From assembly GCF_014904745.1 (NCBI RefSeq), contig NZ_JACZCS010000032.1, forward strand, positions 33,996-97,995: a stretch of 64,000 nt of DNA, read 5' to 3'. The DNA is from Oricola nitratireducens. GTDB taxonomy: Bacteria > Pseudomonadota > Alphaproteobacteria > Rhizobiales > Rhizobiaceae. Below the pieces are notes generated by a model. The model worked only from the letters and a program-made list of their open reading frames with translations. It ran no database searches and had not been told where the DNA came from. Below, piece by piece: positions 51,449-60,329 of the stretch. Position 1 is the stretch's first letter. Each line of letters starts with the position of its first letter. A program made the position numbers and the translations under genes.

Positions 51449-52675
51449 ATGCCGAGCTTGACGTTCGTCTTGCCGCACTGGCTCTACTGGTCCGGACTCA
51501 TCGTGTTCCCGCTGCTCGCCATGTACATGGCCCGGCGGCCAGCCGCAGCGGAGGCACGGCGGGGCTATTCCCTGCCGCTCGGCTACATGATCCTCGTGAC
51601 CGGCGGCATCATCGGCCTGCACAGGTTCTACCTGAAAAGCCTGCTCGGGCTGGTCTATCTGCCGATCTTCCTGGCCATCCTGTTCGCCAACGCCCAGCAG
51701 CGCGACGCGCGGGCTGACTATTCGGACGCCGCCAACCTGGTGAAAGTCGCCGAAGACACGCTGGCGCGCGAAAAACCGCGGCTGGAACAGGCCGAAAGCG
51801 GCCTCGCCGAATTACGCGCCAATGTCGATGCCACGGAGGAAGGCTCGCTTTCGCGCCGCTCGGCGGAGCGCAAGCTGGAGCGCGCCGAAAAAGGCATAGC
51901 CACGTCGCGCGACCGCATCGCGCGCTCGGAAGAGGACCTAGCCAAGGCCGCCCCGGTCGCCCAATCGGCGAGCGACCGCCGAACGCTGTGGAACAGCACC
52001 GCCTTCTACGCCTTCATGCTCATCCTGGCGCTGTTGCTGTTCGATGCGATCCGCCTGCCGGCGCTGAAGCGAAAGGCGGAAGAAAAGGTGGCGCGCGAGG
52101 CGGAGTCGGAGGTCGAAATGGCCATCGAGCTGTTCGAGGAAGAGGAGGTCAAGGACGATATCCGGCATGTCTCGACGGGCTGGACCGGCGCCATCGACCG
52201 GCTTTCCCTCTATACCGGCGAGTTCGTGTCCTACTGGGCCGTCATCGCGGTGTTCGTCTACTATTACGAAGTCATCGCCCGCTACGTCTTCAACTCGCCC
52301 ACCAACTGGGCGCATGAGGGCATGTTCCTGATGTTCGGCATGCAGTACCTGATCTCGGGCGCCTATGCGATGCTGTGCGAAAGCCATGTGCGCGTCGATG
52401 TCCTGTACGCGCCGATGTCGCGGCGGCGGAAGGCGCTTGTCGATATCCTGACGTCGGTCTTCTTCTTCATTTTCGCAGGCGTGCTGCTGGCCACCGGCTG
52501 GATCTTCGCCTTCCAGGCGACCGCGGTGCACGAGATCTCGTTCACCGAATGGGCGATCGCCTACTGGCCGTTCAAATGGGCCATCGTGATCGGCGGCGTG
52601 CTGCTGATCCTGCAGGGCATTTCCAAACTGACGCAGGATTTCCGCGTCCTGTTCTCGAACGCGCAGGAGGCCTGA
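51449..52675 (+). CDS. TRAP small permease (DctQ) with TM2-like and coiled-coil N-terminal extension
   Basis: 408 residues, more than twice the usual 160-190 of DctQ. Residues 1-25 are a membrane segment; 40-85 look like a TM2-type domain (GGIIGLHRFYLKSLLGLVYL, with the G-x-HRFY core); 90-170 are a charged coiled coil (LVKVAEDTLAREKPRLEQAE); 185-202 another membrane segment; 205-235 acidic. The DctQ domain itself spans about 245-408 (FVYYYEVIARYVFNSPTNW, HVRVDVLYAPMS). The frame is continuous with no stop. It ends 3 bp before dctM. The added part may recruit or regulate another membrane component. Confidence 0.88.
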   Translation: MPSLTFVLPHWLYWSGLIVFPLLAMYMARRPAAAEARRGYSLPLGYMILVTGGIIGLHRFYLKSLLGLVYLPIFLAILFANAQQRDARADYSDAANLVKVAEDTLAREKPRLEQAESGLAELRANVDATEEGSLSRRSAERKLERAEKGIATSRDRIARSEEDLAKAAPVAQSASDRRTLWNSTAFYAFMLILALLLFDAIRLPALKRKAEEKVAREAESEVEMAIELFEEEEVKDDIRHVSTGWTGAIDRLSLYTGEFVSYWAVIAVFVYYYEVIARYVFNSPTNWAHEGMFLMFGMQYLISGAYAMLCESHVRVDVLYAPMSRRRKALVDILTSVFFFIFAGVLLATGWIFAFQATAVHEISFTEWAIAYWPFKWAIVIGGVLLILQGISKLTQDFRVLFSNAQEA

Positions 52676-52678
52676 TCC

Positions 52679-54037
52679 ATGGGGCTCGAAATTTCCATCG
52701 AGTGGCTGACGCTCATCATGTTCGGCAGCCTGATCGTGCTGCTGATGGCCGGCCTGCCGCTCGCCTTCGTCACCGGCGGGCTGGCCTGCGTGTTCCTCTT
52801 CATCCTCGGCGACAGCTGGCAGGTGCTCAACATCGTGCCAAGCCGCATATTCCCGCTGATGACCAACTACCAGCTGTCGGCGATCCCGCTGTTCATCTTC
52901 ATGGCGGCGATGCTGGAGCGAGCGGGCATCATCAACGACATGTTCGACGTCATCTACAAGGTGCTCGGCGGCGTGCGCGGCGGCCTCGCGGCGGCGACCA
53001 TCATCGCCTCGACGATCCTCGCCGCAATGGTCGGCGTTATCGGCGCGGCCGTGGTGACGATGGGCATCATCGCGCTGCCGGCGATGCTGAAGAAGAAATA
53101 CAATCCCGAAATCGCCATGGGATCGATCATGGCCGGCGGCACGCTCGGCATCCTGATTCCGCCATCGATCCTGGCGATCATCTATGCGGTGGTCGCCGAA
53201 CAATCCGTCGGCGAACTGTTCATCGGCGCGGTCTTTCCCGGCCTGCTGCTCTCCGGTCTTTACGTGCTCTACGTCACGGTGCGCTGCTACATCAATCCGG
53301 AGCTCGGGCCGGCAGCCCCCATCGAGGAGCGCATCAGCTTCGGCGAGAAGATCCGCATCCTGTCGAAGATGTCGGCTCCGATCGCACTGATCGTGGTCGT
53401 TCTCGGCGTCATCTTTTCCGGCGTCGCGACGCCGGTCGAGGCCGCCGGCATCGGCACGTTCGGCGCCTTCATCGTCGCCGCCATCCACCGCAAGCTGGAC
53501 TGGCCCACGGTTCGCGGCGCCTGCGTCACGACACTAAAAGCCTCGGCGATGGTGATCTGGATCATGTTCGGCGCGACGATCTTCGTCGGCCTTTACGTGC
53601 TCGAAGGCGGCCAGCAATTCGTCGCCGACGCGATGACCGGGCTCGGCCTCGGCCCCTGGGGCATCCTGATCTTCATGCAGATCATCCTGATCTTCCTCGG
53701 GATGTTCCTCGACTGGGTCGGCATCCTGCTGCTCTGCGTGCCGATCTTCGTGCCGATCATCAAGGGGCTCGGCGCGGCTTCGTTCGGCCTCGACACCCCG
53801 GACGACCTCGTCTTGTGGTTCGGCGTGCTCTATCTCGTCAATATGCAGATGAGCTTCCTGTCGCCGCCCTTCGGCTATGCGCTGTTCTACCTGCGCGGAG
53901 TCGCACCGCCGGAAATCCCGATGGGACGGATTTTCCTTGCCGCGATTCCCTTCCTGATGATCCAGCTGATCGGCCTGGTCCTGTGCATGGTCTTCCCGGA
54001 GATCATCACCTGGCTGCCCGGACTGGTCTACGGATAG
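52679..54037 (+). CDS. TRAP transporter large permease (DctM)
   Basis: 452 residues, about twelve hydrophobic segments, typical DctM. Landmarks are FGSLIVLLMAGLPLAFVTGG, NYQLSAIPLFIFMAAMLERAG, GGTLGILIPPSILAIIYAVV and FLSPPFGYALFYLRGV. It forms the Na+-coupled substrate channel with the small permease. It starts 3 bp after the small permease gene, and a GC-rich inverted repeat follows its stop. Confidence 0.95.
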   Translation: MGLEISIEWLTLIMFGSLIVLLMAGLPLAFVTGGLACVFLFILGDSWQVLNIVPSRIFPLMTNYQLSAIPLFIFMAAMLERAGIINDMFDVIYKVLGGVRGGLAAATIIASTILAAMVGVIGAAVVTMGIIALPAMLKKKYNPEIAMGSIMAGGTLGILIPPSILAIIYAVVAEQSVGELFIGAVFPGLLLSGLYVLYVTVRCYINPELGPAAPIEERISFGEKIRILSKMSAPIALIVVVLGVIFSGVATPVEAAGIGTFGAFIVAAIHRKLDWPTVRGACVTTLKASAMVIWIMFGATIFVGLYVLEGGQQFVADAMTGLGLGPWGILIFMQIILIFLGMFLDWVGILLLCVPIFVPIIKGLGAASFGLDTPDDLVLWFGVLYLVNMQMSFLSPPFGYALFYLRGVAPPEIPMGRIFLAAIPFLMIQLIGLVLCMVFPEIITWLPGLVYG

Positions 54038-54047
54038 ACGCCACCAG

Positions 54048-54073
54048 GCGCGGGGCGGCCGGCCGCTCCGCGC
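54048..54073 (+). terminator. GC-rich inverted repeat after dctM
   Basis: GCGCGGGGCGGCC (54048-54060) pairs with GGCCGCTCCGCGC (54061-54073), 13 bp with one G-U pair and no loop beyond the stem tip, followed by a second GC-rich hairpin. There is no T-tract; it probably ends or stabilises the TRAP message. The rest of the gap to 54333 holds the promoter region of the next operon, with no gene seen. Confidence 0.5.
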
Positions 54074-54333
54074 CGGCCCCCATCCCGGCCGGGCCGGATT
54101 CCCGGACCTCGCGTAACCTTGCAAAATGCCACAATATCCAGAGTCCAACGCCCGGCGATGAAGTGTATGAAATGCCTCAATAATGGGCAAAACACGGATA
54201 TGTGGCAGTTTTTTCCGGTTCCTTTTAGCACAATGGATAATTGAGGGAGCCGTCCCGATCCGTTACCACGCAAGTTCCGGCCGGGGAAACCCGTGTCATT
54301 CCGGAAATCTGTTTACTCTTTGGGAGGAGCCCT

Positions 54334-55695
54334 ATGAGCAAGAAATTCATTTTGAACCGTCGTTCCGTATTGAAATACGGCAGCGCGGGAGCGGTGACGG
54401 CACTTGCCACACCTTATTTCTTCACCCGCGGCGCATTGGCCGAAGGCGAGAACTATCTCAACGCACCGAAGGGCGACACCGTCACCTTCGGCTTCAACGT
54501 ACCGCAGACCGGTCCGTATGCCGACGAAGGCGCTGACGAACTCGATGCCTACAAGCTGGCCGTCGACCATCTCAACGGCGAAGGCGACGGCGGCTGCCTG
54601 AGCACCTTCTCCTCGAAGGTTCTCAAGGGCAACGGCGTCCTCGGCAAGAAGGTCGCATACGTCACCGGCGACACGCAGACCAAGTCCGACGCCGCTCGCG
54701 CATCGGCCAAGTCGATGATCGAAAAGGACGGCGCCGTCATGATCACCGGCGGTTCGTCGTCCGGCGTGGCTGTTGCCGTGCAGGGTCTCTGCCAGGAAGC
54801 CGGCGTCATCTTCATGGCCGCTCTGACCCACTCCAACGACACCACCGGCAAAGACAAGAAGGCCAACGGTTTCCGTCACTTCTTCAACGCCTACATGTCC
54901 GGCGCCGCGCTGGCACCGGTGCTCGAGAAGGCTTATGGCAAGGACCGCCGCGCCTACCACCTGACCGCAGACTACACCTGGGGCTGGACGCAGCAGGCTT
55001 CGATCCAGAAGTTCACCGAGGAAATCGGCTGGGAAACGGTCAACAACGTCCTGACGCCGCTCGCCGCGACGGACTTCTCGTCCTACATCGCACCGGTTCT
55101 GAACTCCGGCGCCGACGTGCTGGTGCTGAACCACTACGGCGGCAACATGGTGAACTCGCTGACCCAGGCCGTGCAGTTCGGACTGCGCGACAAGATGGTC
55201 AACGGCAAGCAGTTCGAGATCATCGTTCCGCTCTACTCGGAACTGATGGCCAAGGGCGCCGGCGACAACATCAAGGGCGTTTACGGTTCGATGAACTGGA
55301 ACTGGACGCTGCCGGACGAAGGCACCAAGGTCTTCGTCAAGTCCTTCGGTGAAAAATACGGCCGTCCGCCGTCCAACGCGGCACAGACCGCCTACGCCCA
55401 GACGCTTCTCTATGCAGATGCGGCCGAACGCGCAGGCACCTTCAATCCGTGCGGCATCGTAGGCGCTCTCGAGGGCTTCGATTTCGACGGCCTGGGCAAT
55501 GGACCGACGCATTACCGCGCCGCCGACCACCAGTGCTTCAAGGACGTTCTGGTCGTGAAGGGCAAGGAAGAGCCGTCCAGCCAGTACGACACCCTGGAAG
55601 TCGTGGAAGTCACCCCGCGCGCCCAGGTCGAATATGCACCGGACAACGAAATGTTCGCCGGTGGCGACCTCGGCAAGTGCAATCCGGGCGCATAA
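54334..55695 (+). CDS. Branched-chain-amino-acid-type ABC transporter solute-binding protein (Tat-exported)
   Basis: 453 residues. Residues 1-36 form a Tat-like signal (NRRSVLKYGSAGAVTALATP, then a GALA cleavage region). The mature part is a type I periplasmic-binding fold: GFNVPQTGPYADEGADELDA, ITGGSSSGVAVAVQGLCQEA, YHLTADYTWGWTQQ and LVLNHYGGNMVNS. Compared with LivJ it has several extra Cys (GGCLSTF, FNPCGIV, HQCFKD, GKCNPGA) that may pair in the periplasm. Ligand unknown; the catabolic genes downstream suggest a carboxylic acid rather than an amino acid. First gene of the operon; GGGAGGAG precedes it. Confidence 0.9.
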   Translation: MSKKFILNRRSVLKYGSAGAVTALATPYFFTRGALAEGENYLNAPKGDTVTFGFNVPQTGPYADEGADELDAYKLAVDHLNGEGDGGCLSTFSSKVLKGNGVLGKKVAYVTGDTQTKSDAARASAKSMIEKDGAVMITGGSSSGVAVAVQGLCQEAGVIFMAALTHSNDTTGKDKKANGFRHFFNAYMSGAALAPVLEKAYGKDRRAYHLTADYTWGWTQQASIQKFTEEIGWETVNNVLTPLAATDFSSYIAPVLNSGADVLVLNHYGGNMVNSLTQAVQFGLRDKMVNGKQFEIIVPLYSELMAKGAGDNIKGVYGSMNWNWTLPDEGTKVFVKSFGEKYGRPPSNAAQTAYAQTLLYADAAERAGTFNPCGIVGALEGFDFDGLGNGPTHYRAADHQCFKDVLVVKGKEEPSSQYDTLEVVEVTPRAQVEYAPDNEMFAGGDLGKCNPGA

Positions 55696-55713
55696 TCCCG
55701 TCTGCCAAAAAGT

Positions 55714-55737
55714 CCGCGCCGCCTGTTGGCGGCGCGG
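55714..55737 (+). other. Intercistronic hairpin after the ABC binding-protein gene
   Basis: CCGCGCCGCC-TGTT-GGCGGCGCGG is a perfect 10-bp stem-loop 18 bp after the stop codon and without a T-tract. It probably protects the binding-protein message from 3' decay and lowers expression of the permease genes. Confidence 0.75.
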
Positions 55738-55809
55738 CAATCGACCAGAGTTGAGGGATAGAACGAACCGCCCCTGTCGTGCGCGGTTTTCGTTCATGCG
55801 GGATTCGAG

Positions 55810-56841
55810 ATGGACGCCTTAATACTCCAAATTCTGAACGGTCTGGACAAGGGCAGCGCCTATGCGCTTATCGCCCTGGGTCTGACACTGATTTTCGGCA
55901 CGCTCGGCGTCGTGAACTTCGCGCATGGGGCGCTGTTCATGATCGGCGCCTTCTGCGCGGTGACCTTGCAGCGCATCCTGACGCTGTCGTACACCGTCGA
56001 GGACCCGACGCGGACAGACTTTCTCGGCAATCCCCTGAAGGTGGACACGCCATATGTGGTCCACTGGTTCGGCGATTCGATCGGCCATGGCATCATCGAG
56101 TGGGCCGTGCCGCTCGCGATCCTGTTCGCGATCCCGGTCATGCTGCTTCTCGGCTATGCGATGGAACGCGGCCTTATCAAGCATTTCTACAAGCGCCCGC
56201 ATGCAGACCAGATCCTCGTCACGTTCGGCCTTGCGATCGTGCTTCAGGAAATCATCAAGCTGTTCTACGGCGCCAACCCCATTCCGACGCCCGCCCCCGA
56301 TGCCTTCAAGGGTTCCATCGATTTCGGCGTGATGATCGGTTTCGCGGCGAACGCCATCATCTATCCCGCCTGGCGGCTGGTGTATTTCCTGTTCGCCACG
56401 GTCATCATCGGCGCGGTCTTCGCCTTTCTTCAGTTCACCACATTCGGGATGGTCGTGCGGGCCGGCATGGCCGACCGCGAGACCGTCGGGCTGCTCGGCA
56501 TCAATATCGACAAGCGCTTCACCATCATGTTCGGCATCGCGGCGGCCGTCGCCGGCCTTGCCGGCGTCATGTATGCGCCGATCAACTCGCCCAATTATCA
56601 CATGGGCATGGACTTCCTCGTCTTGTCCTTCGTCGTGGTCGTCGTCGGCGGCATGGGTTCGCTGCCGGGCGCCGTTCTGGCGGGTTTCCTGCTCGGCGTT
56701 CTGGAGAGCTTCGCATCGATGAACGAAGTCAAATCGCTGCTCCCCGGCATCGACCAGATCATCATCTATCTCGTTGCAATCATCATCCTTCTGACCCGCC
56801 CGCGCGGGCTCATGGGTCGCAAAGGCGTGATGGAGGAATAA
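55810..56841 (+). CDS. ABC transporter permease, LivH type
   Basis: 343 residues, about eight membrane segments. Family landmarks: LNGLDKGSAYALIALGLTLI, GTLGVVNFAHGALFMIGAF, FGMVVRAGMADRETVGLLGI (coupling loop) and VVVVGGMGSLPGAVLAGFLL. Compared with LivH it carries a hydrophilic insert of about 40 residues (60-100, DPTRTDFLGNPLKVDTP) between the first segments. It pairs with the LivM-type permease 3 bp downstream. Confidence 0.94.
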   Translation: MDALILQILNGLDKGSAYALIALGLTLIFGTLGVVNFAHGALFMIGAFCAVTLQRILTLSYTVEDPTRTDFLGNPLKVDTPYVVHWFGDSIGHGIIEWAVPLAILFAIPVMLLLGYAMERGLIKHFYKRPHADQILVTFGLAIVLQEIIKLFYGANPIPTPAPDAFKGSIDFGVMIGFAANAIIYPAWRLVYFLFATVIIGAVFAFLQFTTFGMVVRAGMADRETVGLLGINIDKRFTIMFGIAAAVAGLAGVMYAPINSPNYHMGMDFLVLSFVVVVVGGMGSLPGAVLAGFLLGVLESFASMNEVKSLLPGIDQIIIYLVAIIILLTRPRGLMGRKGVMEE

Positions 56842-56844
56842 TCA

Positions 56845-58056
56845 ATGCTTGGTCTGAGCAAGAAAGACACATTCTTTTTTCTCTTCGTCGTTTTCCTGAC
56901 AATGGCAACGCCGATCATATTGCAGCCCTTCCCCGAGGGGTCCGCGCTGGCGCAGTTCAATGCGGGCTATCCCGACCTGATGCAGCGTTTCGCGATCTAC
57001 GGCATCTTCGCGATCGGCTTCAACATCCTGTTCGGCCTGACCGGCTACCTCTCCTTCGGCCATGCGGCCTTTCTGGGGGTCGGTTCGTACTCGGTCGTGT
57101 GGATGTACAAGCTGCTGAACTACAATGTCGTGCCCGGGCTTGTCCTCGCGATCATCACGTCGGGGTTGTTCGCCCTGCTCATCGGCTACATCTCGCTGCG
57201 CCGGTCGGGCATCTATTTCTCGATCCTGACGCTGGCATTCGCACAGATGTCGTTCAACCTCGCCTATTCCGTGCTGACGCCGCTGACCAACGGCGAAACC
57301 GGCCTGCAGGTCTATAATGACGATCCGCAAATCCTCCTGGGCGCCAATCACCCGCTTGGTCCGCATTTCTTCGGCATCGTCATGCAGGACAGCGCGAAAA
57401 TCAACGTTGGCGGATGGCAGTGGACATTCAACAACGGCTATTATTTCTGCGCCATTATCGCGGTCATCGCGTTCTACCTGTCGCTCAGGATCTTCCGCTC
57501 GCCCTTCGGCACCATGTTGCGGGCGATCAAGACCAACCAGACGCGCATGAACTACACCGGCCTCAATCCGAGGCCCTACACGCTGGCGGCCTTCGTCATC
57601 TCCGGCATGTATGCCGGCCTCGCGGGCGGCCTGCTGGCCGCCATGGACCCGCTCGCCGGCGCCGAGCGCATGCAGTGGACCGCATCGGGCGAGGTCGTCC
57701 TGATGACCATTCTCGGCGGCGCCGGAACGCTGATGGGACCGGTTCTGGGCGCAGGGTTCATCAAATATTTCGAGAACATCTTCTCGAAGATCAACGACGG
57801 CATCCTGCACCACTGGTTCTCCGCGCTTCCGGACGGGGTGGAAGAGTTCCTGGTGTTCATTTTCCATCCGTTCATCGGCAAGGGCTGGTCGCTGACGCTC
57901 GGCCTGTTGTTCATGCTGGTGGTCATCTTCCTGCCGGGCGGGCTGATCGAAGGCGGACGCCGGCTCGGAAACCTGTTCACGGGCAAGAGCCGGAAGCCGA
58001 CGACGCCGGCCAAGGATCCGGAACATCATCCGAAACCGGCACCACACGTGGCCTGA
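56845..58056 (+). CDS. ABC transporter permease, LivM type
   Basis: 403 residues. Landmarks: [60 protein letters not shown] (coupling loop) and [19 protein letters not shown]. The C-terminal 40 residues are hydrophilic and Pro/Lys-rich. A periplasmic insert (about 150-190, [14 protein letters not shown]) is longer than in LivM of E. coli. It lies in a tight cluster with the LivH, LivG and LivF-type genes. Confidence 0.94.
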   Translation: MLGLSKKDTFFFLFVVFLTMATPIILQPFPEGSALAQFNAGYPDLMQRFAIYGIFAIGFNILFGLTGYLSFGHAAFLGVGSYSVVWMYKLLNYNVVPGLVLAIITSGLFALLIGYISLRRSGIYFSILTLAFAQMSFNLAYSVLTPLTNGETGLQVYNDDPQILLGANHPLGPHFFGIVMQDSAKINVGGWQWTFNNGYYFCAIIAVIAFYLSLRIFRSPFGTMLRAIKTNQTRMNYTGLNPRPYTLAAFVISGMYAGLAGGLLAAMDPLAGAERMQWTASGEVVLMTILGGAGTLMGPVLGAGFIKYFENIFSKINDGILHHWFSALPDGVEEFLVFIFHPFIGKGWSLTLGLLFMLVVIFLPGGLIEGGRRLGNLFTGKSRKPTTPAKDPEHHPKPAPHVA

Positions 58057-58074
58057 CTTCCGGAGAAACAGATT

Positions 58075-58830
58075 ATGGGCATTCTAGAAGTCACAAACGT
58101 CAACAAGCGGTTCGGGGGCCTTCAGGCACTCGGCGACGTCAATCTCGATATCCCCGCCGGTACGGTTCACGCGATCATCGGACCGAACGGAGCCGGCAAG
58201 TCGACGCTTCTCAACGTCCTGGTCGGAAAGCTGATCCCGGACACCGGCACGGTCATGTTCGACGGTAAGCCGGTGCTTGGGCGCAAGCCGTACGAGATCA
58301 ACCAGATGGGGATATCGCGGGTCTTCCAGACCCCGGAAATCTTCAGCGACCTGACCGTGTTCGAAAACATGCTGATCCCCTGCTTTGCGAAACGCGACGG
58401 CTCGTTCCGCATGCATGCACTCGAATCCATGGCGCGCGAAAAGGACATCATCGGGAAGGCGGAGCACATGCTTTCCGATGTGAACATGATCGACAAACGT
58501 AACATGGTGGCCAGTTCCCTGTCGCGCGGCGACAAGCGCCGGCTGGAAATGGCGATGTGCCTCGTCCAGGAACCGAAACTTCTCCTGCTCGACGAGCCGA
58601 CCGCAGGCATGGCGCGCGCGGACACCAACAACACGATCGAACTGCTGAAGGAAATCCACGCCAGCCGCGAGATCACGATGGTCATCATCGAGCACGACAT
58701 GCATGTGGTGTTCTCGCTGGCAAAGCGGATTACCGTGCTTGCGCAGGGCACGCCGCTCGTCGAGGACACGCCCGAAAACATCAAGGGCCATCCGAAAGTG
58801 AAAGAAGCCTATCTGGGAGAGGCCGCATGA
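58075..58830 (+). CDS. ABC transporter ATP-binding protein, LivG type
   Basis: 251 residues. Walker A is GPNGAGKST and Walker B LLLLDEPTAGMA; the switch His is in IIEHDMHV. The signature motif is SLSRGDKRRLEMAM, with R-G-D in place of the usual G-G-Q or Y-G-Q. This LSRGDKRR variant seems normal for a subgroup of these transporters but differs from LivG of E. coli. Its stop overlaps the next ATG (ATGA), so both ATPases are translated together. Confidence 0.94.
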   Translation: MGILEVTNVNKRFGGLQALGDVNLDIPAGTVHAIIGPNGAGKSTLLNVLVGKLIPDTGTVMFDGKPVLGRKPYEINQMGISRVFQTPEIFSDLTVFENMLIPCFAKRDGSFRMHALESMAREKDIIGKAEHMLSDVNMIDKRNMVASSLSRGDKRRLEMAMCLVQEPKLLLLDEPTAGMARADTNNTIELLKEIHASREITMVIIEHDMHVVFSLAKRITVLAQGTPLVEDTPENIKGHPKVKEAYLGEAA

Positions 58831-59615
58831 GCCACCTCGACATCGACAAGAGCGGCGGCCGGTACGAACGTCCGGATTTTTCGAAAAACGCCAACCAGGC
58901 GGAGACGGCCCCGGCTTTCCTCGCGGTGCATGACATCCATGCCTATTATGGCGAGAGCTACATCGTCCAGGGCGTGAGCTTCAATGTCCACGAGGCCGAG
59001 ATCCTCGCCCTGCTCGGCCGCAACGGCGCGGGCAAGACCTCGACGCTGCGCGCGATCGCGCAGATCGGCTCGCCGCAGATGACGCATGGCGAAGTGTGGC
59101 TCGATCACCAGCCGCTGCATCGCATGAGCTCCTACGAAGCATCGCGCGCCGGGCTCGCCCTCGTTCCCGAGGATCGCCGGATCATTCCGGGCCTGACGGT
59201 CGAGGAAAACATCTTCCTGGCCCAGATCGCGCCGCCGATCGGCTGGTCCGCGGAACGGATCTACGAACTTTTCCCGCGTCTGGGCGAGCGGCGCAAACAG
59301 GAAGGCGTGACGCTTTCGGGCGGCGAACAGCAGATGCTGGCCATCGGCCGCGCGCTGGCGCGGGACATCAAGGTGCTTCTTCTCGACGAGCCTTACGAAG
59401 GCCTTGCGCCGGTTATCGTCGACGAGATCGAGAAGACCCTGAACATCATCAAGGAGCAGGGCATCACGACGATCCTGGTCGAGCAGAACGCGGTTCGCGC
59501 GCTGAAGCTCGCCGACCGGGCCGTGATCCTCGACACCGGCGAGGTCGTCTATGACGGCACGGCCAAGGAAGTGCTGGAAAACGAACAGTTGCGCCACGAC
59601 TACCTGGCGATCTGA
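58827..59615 (+). CDS. ABC transporter ATP-binding protein, LivF type
   Basis: 262 residues. About 30 N-terminal residues (DKSGGRYERPDFSKNANQ) precede the ATPase core. Walker A GRNGAGKTST, signature TLSGGEQQMLAIGRAL, Walker B VLLLDEPYEGLAP and switch region ILVEQNAV are canonical for LivF. ATG 58827 overlaps the preceding stop by 4 bp. A strong terminator follows the gene, so the transporter forms its own transcription unit. Confidence 0.94.
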   Translation: MSHLDIDKSGGRYERPDFSKNANQAETAPAFLAVHDIHAYYGESYIVQGVSFNVHEAEILALLGRNGAGKTSTLRAIAQIGSPQMTHGEVWLDHQPLHRMSSYEASRAGLALVPEDRRIIPGLTVEENIFLAQIAPPIGWSAERIYELFPRLGERRKQEGVTLSGGEQQMLAIGRALARDIKVLLLDEPYEGLAPVIVDEIEKTLNIIKEQGITTILVEQNAVRALKLADRAVILDTGEVVYDGTAKEVLENEQLRHDYLAI

Positions 59616-59639
59616 CCGCCAACAGGACGCAAGATTTGA

Positions 59640-59666
59640 AGGCCCGCCGCCGCGCGGGCCTTTTTC
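59640..59666 (+). terminator. Intrinsic terminator of the ABC transporter operon
   Basis: AGGCCCGC (59640-59647) pairs with GCGGGCCT (59654-59661) around a 6-base loop, followed by TTTTTC. It sits 24 bp after the LivF-type gene and just before the convergent regulator gene. Confidence 0.93.
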
Positions 59667-59673
59667 GTTCGGC

Positions 59674-60216
59674 TCAGACCGGGATGCCGGAAAACTTCAC
59701 GACCAGCTCGGCGATGTTGCGGGCGGCGAATTTCTCCAGCAGCCGCGCCCGGTAGAGTTCGACCGTGCGATAGGAGAGAGCGAGTTCCCTGCCGATCTCC
59801 TTGGAGGTCAGGCCCTGGCAGGTCAGCATCGCGACTTCGCGCTCGCGCGGCGTCAGCGCGACCACCGGGCGCGCCTCGGACAAATCGGAAAAGGACCACA
59901 CGGCGCGGCGGAAGGGATCGTCGGGCGTCAGCGATTGCCCGCGCACGCGGCACCAGAACAATTCACCCGTCAGGCGGCGCATGATGCGCTCGTCATCGTA
60001 ACGGCCGGACGCGCGCATGACGGCCAGCCCGCGCTCGCCGATGCGCTCGAAGTCCTCTTCACTGGGATACAGGCGCGACAGCGAAGTATCGTCGAAAGCG
60101 CCCTCGCCGCCGGCGAATATCTCGCAAAAGCGCAGATTGCAGCGGCGGACCACCCTGTCCTCGGTCAGGGCGAGCCCGACGGGCGCGTTGCGGAAAGCGA
60201 TATCGTCTGTCGACAT
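59674..60216 (-). CDS. PAS-LuxR transcriptional regulator
   Basis: 180 residues. The N-terminal half (about 5-110) resembles a PAS domain (FRNAPVGLALTEDRVVRRCN, then GELFWCRVRGQSLTPDDP). The C-terminal LuxR/FixJ helix-turn-helix has ALTPREREVAMLTCQGLTSK and ELALSYRTVELYRARLLEK. No receiver domain is present, so the PAS part probably senses a ligand directly. It is divergent from the thiolase gene (113-bp gap) and convergent with the transporter operon, and is the obvious regulator of both. ATG 60216 begins after an AGGA site; an upstream Met adds six residues. Confidence 0.9.
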   Translation of the reverse strand: MSTDDIAFRNAPVGLALTEDRVVRRCNLRFCEIFAGGEGAFDDTSLSRLYPSEEDFERIGERGLAVMRASGRYDDERIMRRLTGELFWCRVRGQSLTPDDPFRRAVWSFSDLSEARPVVALTPREREVAMLTCQGLTSKEIGRELALSYRTVELYRARLLEKFAARNIAELVVKFSGIPV

Positions 60217-60272
60217 TGTTCCTGTGTGCCGCATTCGCCGCGGCAGGCCAAGCCATTCGTATTTCTACCGAG

Positions 60273-60300
60273 TTGATCGTTGCGAAGCGCGATGCATACT
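60273..60300 (+). promoter_or_regulatory. Candidate promoter of the thiolase operon
   Basis: TTGATC (60273-60278) and CATACT (60295-60300) are spaced by 16 bp in the gap between the PAS-LuxR gene and the thiolase gene. Transcription would start near 60306 and give a 24-base leader with GGAGG at 60316-60320. Confidence 0.45.
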
Positions 60301-60329
60301 CGAACCACAAAACATGGAGGAGAAACGCC

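Noticed and set aside
50233..54037. TRAP operon as the ectoine transporter UehABC
   Set aside because: The binding protein looks closer to the 2-oxoacid (TakP) group and lies 40 kb from the doe genes; no residue pattern specific to UehA was recognised.
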